A stretch of DNA of 64,000 bases from Planctomycetota bacterium (GTDB taxonomy: Bacteria; Planctomycetota; Phycisphaerae; Phycisphaerales; SM1A02): assembly GCA_022574595.1 (NCBI GenBank), contig JACZRS010000002.1, forward strand, positions 248,001-312,000. The letters run 5' to 3'. Below the pieces are notes generated by a model. It saw only the letters and a list, made by a program, of their open reading frames with translations, did not search any database and was not told the origin of the DNA. Shown here one piece after another: positions 61,769-64,000 of the stretch; position 1 is the stretch's first letter, and every line of letters starts with the position of its first letter. A program made the translations under genes and the position numbers.

Positions 61769-61923
61769 GATTAACCTCCCTAAAGATAAATGACTAAACT
61801 GAAAAATAATAAACTGTCTATGAGACCGGGGGGTAACCAGATACTATCTACGCAACTCGGGTTGCAGTGGTTTCAATAATTCTCACGCTTAATCTCAACT
61901 TCCCGAAATAATGAACTCTATCA

Positions 61924-64000
61924 ATGGTAAATATTAGCAAACATCCCACATCCGGCGGCGGATGGCGCGCAATTGCTTATGCATTCCACAAAGCCCGACA
62001 AGGTGGGGGATTTCTGGGGGTGTCGGGTGTGTGGCGGATGTACCGGGCGCTCAGGTCTAAGAACGCTTGTAAAACCTGCGCTTTAGGAATGGGCGGCCAA
62101 AGAGGTGGGATGGTTAACGAGGCAGGAAAGTTCCCAGAAGTTTGCAAAAAGTCCATACAAGCGATGGCTGCGGACATGCAGGGGGCCATTCACCCGCACT
62201 TTGCAAGCGATTTTGACCTGAATAAATTGCGCAGTTTTTCTTCACGTGAATTAGAAGCAGCAGGACGATTAACTGATCCGCTTTACGCTGGCCCGCTTGA
62301 TTTGAATTACCGAAACATAAGTTGGGATGAGGCGATTGAGCGAATCAGCAACAAATTAAAGCAAACTGATCCCGCAGAAAGTTTCTTTTATTTTTCTGGC
62401 AGATCTTCAAATGAAGCTGGCTTCCTGTTGCAGCTATTTGCTAGACTCTTTGGCACCAACAACGTCAATAGCTGCTCGTACTACTGCCACCAGGCATCGG
62501 GTGTGGGACTTACAAGCGTTACTGGCTCAGGCACCGCAACCATTGTCCTGGAAGATATAGCTGAATGCGATCTGATATTCCTCATTGGCGCTAATCCTGC
62601 GTCCAACCATCCGCGCTTAATGCGCGAACTCATTAAGCTGCGAAGACGAGGTGGAAAGGTTATCGTCATCAATCCGCTGCGCGAAATAGGGCTTGTGAAT
62701 TTTAAGGTTCCATCAGATATCCGAAGTTTGCTCTTTGGGTCGAAGATTGCGGATATATATGCCCAGCCACACATCGGCGGAGATATCGCATTGTTGACCG
62801 GCATACTAAAAGCCATCATCGAGCAAAACGCTACAGATGAGCACTTTACAGCTAAATATTGCGATGATTGGGATCATTTTAAGGAACATATAGATGCCAT
62901 TTCTTGGGAAGTGATTTTACATCAATCAGGCGTGACGCGCGACACTATTAGCAAGATCGCACAAATCTACGCAAAGTCGAAGAAAACAATTTTCTGCTGG
63001 GCTATGGGAATCACGCATCACGAGCATGGTGTAGAAAATGTGCAAATGATCGCAAACCTTGCCATGGCTCGTGGAATGTTGGGGCGGAACGGCACTGGCC
63101 TATTGCCTTTGCGCGGACACTCCAATGTGCAAGGTATTGGTTCCATGGGTGTTTCTCCCAAACTTAAGGATGCAGTATTTGAGCGCTTGCAGGAAACGTT
63201 TGGAGTAAAACTGCCAACTACTGCGGGTATGGATACGCTTGATGGAATTCTCGCAGCTGATCAAAACAGTATTCGTTTTGCATGGTGTCTGGGTGGCAAT
63301 CTATACGGATCTAATCCTGATTCCGCGTTTGCTGCCAGGGCCATGAGCAAGATCGACATGACGGTTTACTTAAACACCACCCTAAATACCGGACACGCTT
63401 GGGGTCGGGGCAAGGAAACGATTATCCTTCCTGTGCGGGCGCGCGATGAAGAATCACAATCAACCACACAGGAATCAATGTTTAATTATGTACGCCTAAG
63501 TGATGGAGGAAAACCACGCCACGATGGCCCACGCGGAGAAGTGCAGGTCATTGCGGATATCGCCCAGCAAGTTTTAGGTAATAACACAGGTGTTGATTGG
63601 AACGAAATGCGCCAGCATGGATCGATCCGCAAAGCTATCTCGAAGATAATCCCCGGCTACGAAAAAATCGCAGACATCGACGAAACCAAGCAAGAGTTTC
63701 ATATTAAGGGCAGAACTTTTCATGAACCATCGTTCGCAACCGATACCGGCAAAGCTAAATTTCACCCGATCAATTTGCCAACGCTTATGGATAACACCAA
63801 TAACGAACTTCGCTTAATGACCGTCAGATCGGAAGGTCAATTTAATACTGTTGTTTATGAAGAGCACGATATTTATAGAGGGCAAGATCGCCGTGATGTG
63901 ATCATGTTGCATCCGGAAGATATTTCCCGATTGAATTTAGTGATTGATCAGCAAGTAACTGTAAAAAGTAAATGTGGTGAGCTTGGCAATTTGCTGGTGA
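61924..64000 (+). CDS. FdhF/YdeP-family molybdopterin oxidoreductase (partial)
   Basis: The first ~692 residues of a molybdopterin enzyme that leaves the window at base 64000. It has a CxxC pair (C49-x2-C52) in CKTCALGMGGQRGGM, then DLNYRNISWDEAIERISNKLK, FYFSGRSSNEAGFLLQLFARLFGTNNVNSC and YYC188HQASGVGL. Cys188 aligns with the selenocysteine/cysteine Mo ligand of FdhH. VIVINPLREIGLVNFK and GRNGTGLLPLRGHSNVQGIG follow. This layout, with only two N-terminal Cys instead of four, is typical of YdeP-like proteins linked to acid or oxalate stress and formate chemistry. The start at 61924 fits the family N-terminus. Confidence 0.88.
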   Translation, partial: MVNISKHPTSGGGWRAIAYAFHKARQGGGFLGVSGVWRMYRALRSKNACKTCALGMGGQRGGMVNEAGKFPEVCKKSIQAMAADMQGAIHPHFASDFDLNKLRSFSSRELEAAGRLTDPLYAGPLDLNYRNISWDEAIERISNKLKQTDPAESFFYFSGRSSNEAGFLLQLFARLFGTNNVNSCSYYCHQASGVGLTSVTGSGTATIVLEDIAECDLIFLIGANPASNHPRLMRELIKLRRRGGKVIVINPLREIGLVNFKVPSDIRSLLFGSKIADIYAQPHIGGDIALLTGILKAIIEQNATDEHFTAKYCDDWDHFKEHIDAISWEVILHQSGVTRDTISKIAQIYAKSKKTIFCWAMGITHHEHGVENVQMIANLAMARGMLGRNGTGLLPLRGHSNVQGIGSMGVSPKLKDAVFERLQETFGVKLPTTAGMDTLDGILAADQNSIRFAWCLGGNLYGSNPDSAFAARAMSKIDMTVYLNTTLNTGHAWGRGKETIILPVRARDEESQSTTQESMFNYVRLSDGGKPRHDGPRGEVQVIADIAQQVLGNNTGVDWNEMRQHGSIRKAISKIIPGYEKIADIDETKQEFHIKGRTFHEPSFATDTGKAKFHPINLPTLMDNTNNELRLMTVRSEGQFNTVVYEEHDIYRGQDRRDVIMLHPEDISRLNLVIDQQVTVKSKCGELGNLLV

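Noticed and set aside
1-64000. CRISPR arrays, rRNA genes, integrases, transposases or toxin-antitoxin pairs.
   Set aside because: No regularly spaced direct repeats, no rRNA core sequences, and no open frame with transposase or recombinase motifs were seen. The palindrome families are therefore non-autonomous here.

Overview
The window looks like a chromosome segment of a planctomycete, most likely class Phycisphaerae. Four neighbouring secreted proteins end in the paired acidic-loop tail with a terminal W-G-P-C that NCBI calls a GC-type dockerin. There are long type II pseudopilins with the FTLIELLVVIAII prepilin motif, a CxxCGYDLRG zinc ribbon, an N-terminally anchored TPR protein and alternative complex III genes. 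These family assignments are recognition from memory; no search was run. Base composition is mid-range (about 45% G+C by eye). Local exceptions are a G+C-rich decayed stretch at 6.4-7.2 kb and a moderately richer gene pair at 58.6-60.3 kb.

Layout. 1-2.9 kb: start of the alternative complex III operon (actA, actB) on the minus strand, leaving the window at base 1. 3.2-6.2 kb: an APC permease fused to EIIA and TrkA-C domains, then a TatD DNase. 6.3-13.9 kb: a cluster of four dockerin-tailed exported proteins: a decayed FG-GAP gene with an in-frame amber stop, a vanadium-haloperoxidase-like enzyme, a beta-helix protein and an intact FG-GAP protein. 14-17.2 kb: RidA, a non-coding stretch rich in hairpins that ends in a strong terminator, and two tandem pseudopilins. 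17.4-23.8 kb: an operon-like run of NfeD protease, NfeD, flotillin FloA, GT2 glycosyltransferase, flippase-like membrane protein and glycosylasparaginase. 23.8-24.9 kb: an HNH-domain protein on the opposite strand. 25-33.5 kb: CstA (carrying an in-frame palindromic repeat), a DegT aminotransferase, PlsC, two DUF21/CBS proteins and a TPR/beta-lactamase-fold pseudoenzyme. 33.5-34.7 kb: one gene framed by two direct copies of a twin-hairpin repeat. 35.5-37.2 kb: two membrane proteins with a GspG-like C-terminal domain. 37.4-49.4 kb: dnaK, a TPR protein, Bax inhibitor-1, a GT-C transferase, Nif3, a Coa1-like protein, an AsmA-like giant and a PilZ protein. 49.5-58.5 kb: ispE-lspA, DinB, a CGNR-type protein, an M3 peptidase, a metallopeptidase-like secreted protein, an epimerase and an aromatic amino acid decarboxylase. 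58.6-60.3 kb: a VOC/AraC-GyrI divergent pair bracketed by two related palindromes. 60.4-64 kb: a secreted secretin-N-like protein and the start of an FdhF/YdeP molybdoenzyme that runs off the right edge.

The strongest leads are not a classical defence island. They are (1) repeat-bracketed genes, seen twice with two unrelated hairpin families, plus a third palindrome family that has entered the cstA reading frame; (2) the dockerin-tail cluster with one member in decay; (3) a flotillin/NfeD/glycosyltransferase/flippase operon; (4) a hairpin-rich, terminator-ended leader before the pseudopilins; and (5) an HNH protein with a long unassigned C-terminal half.
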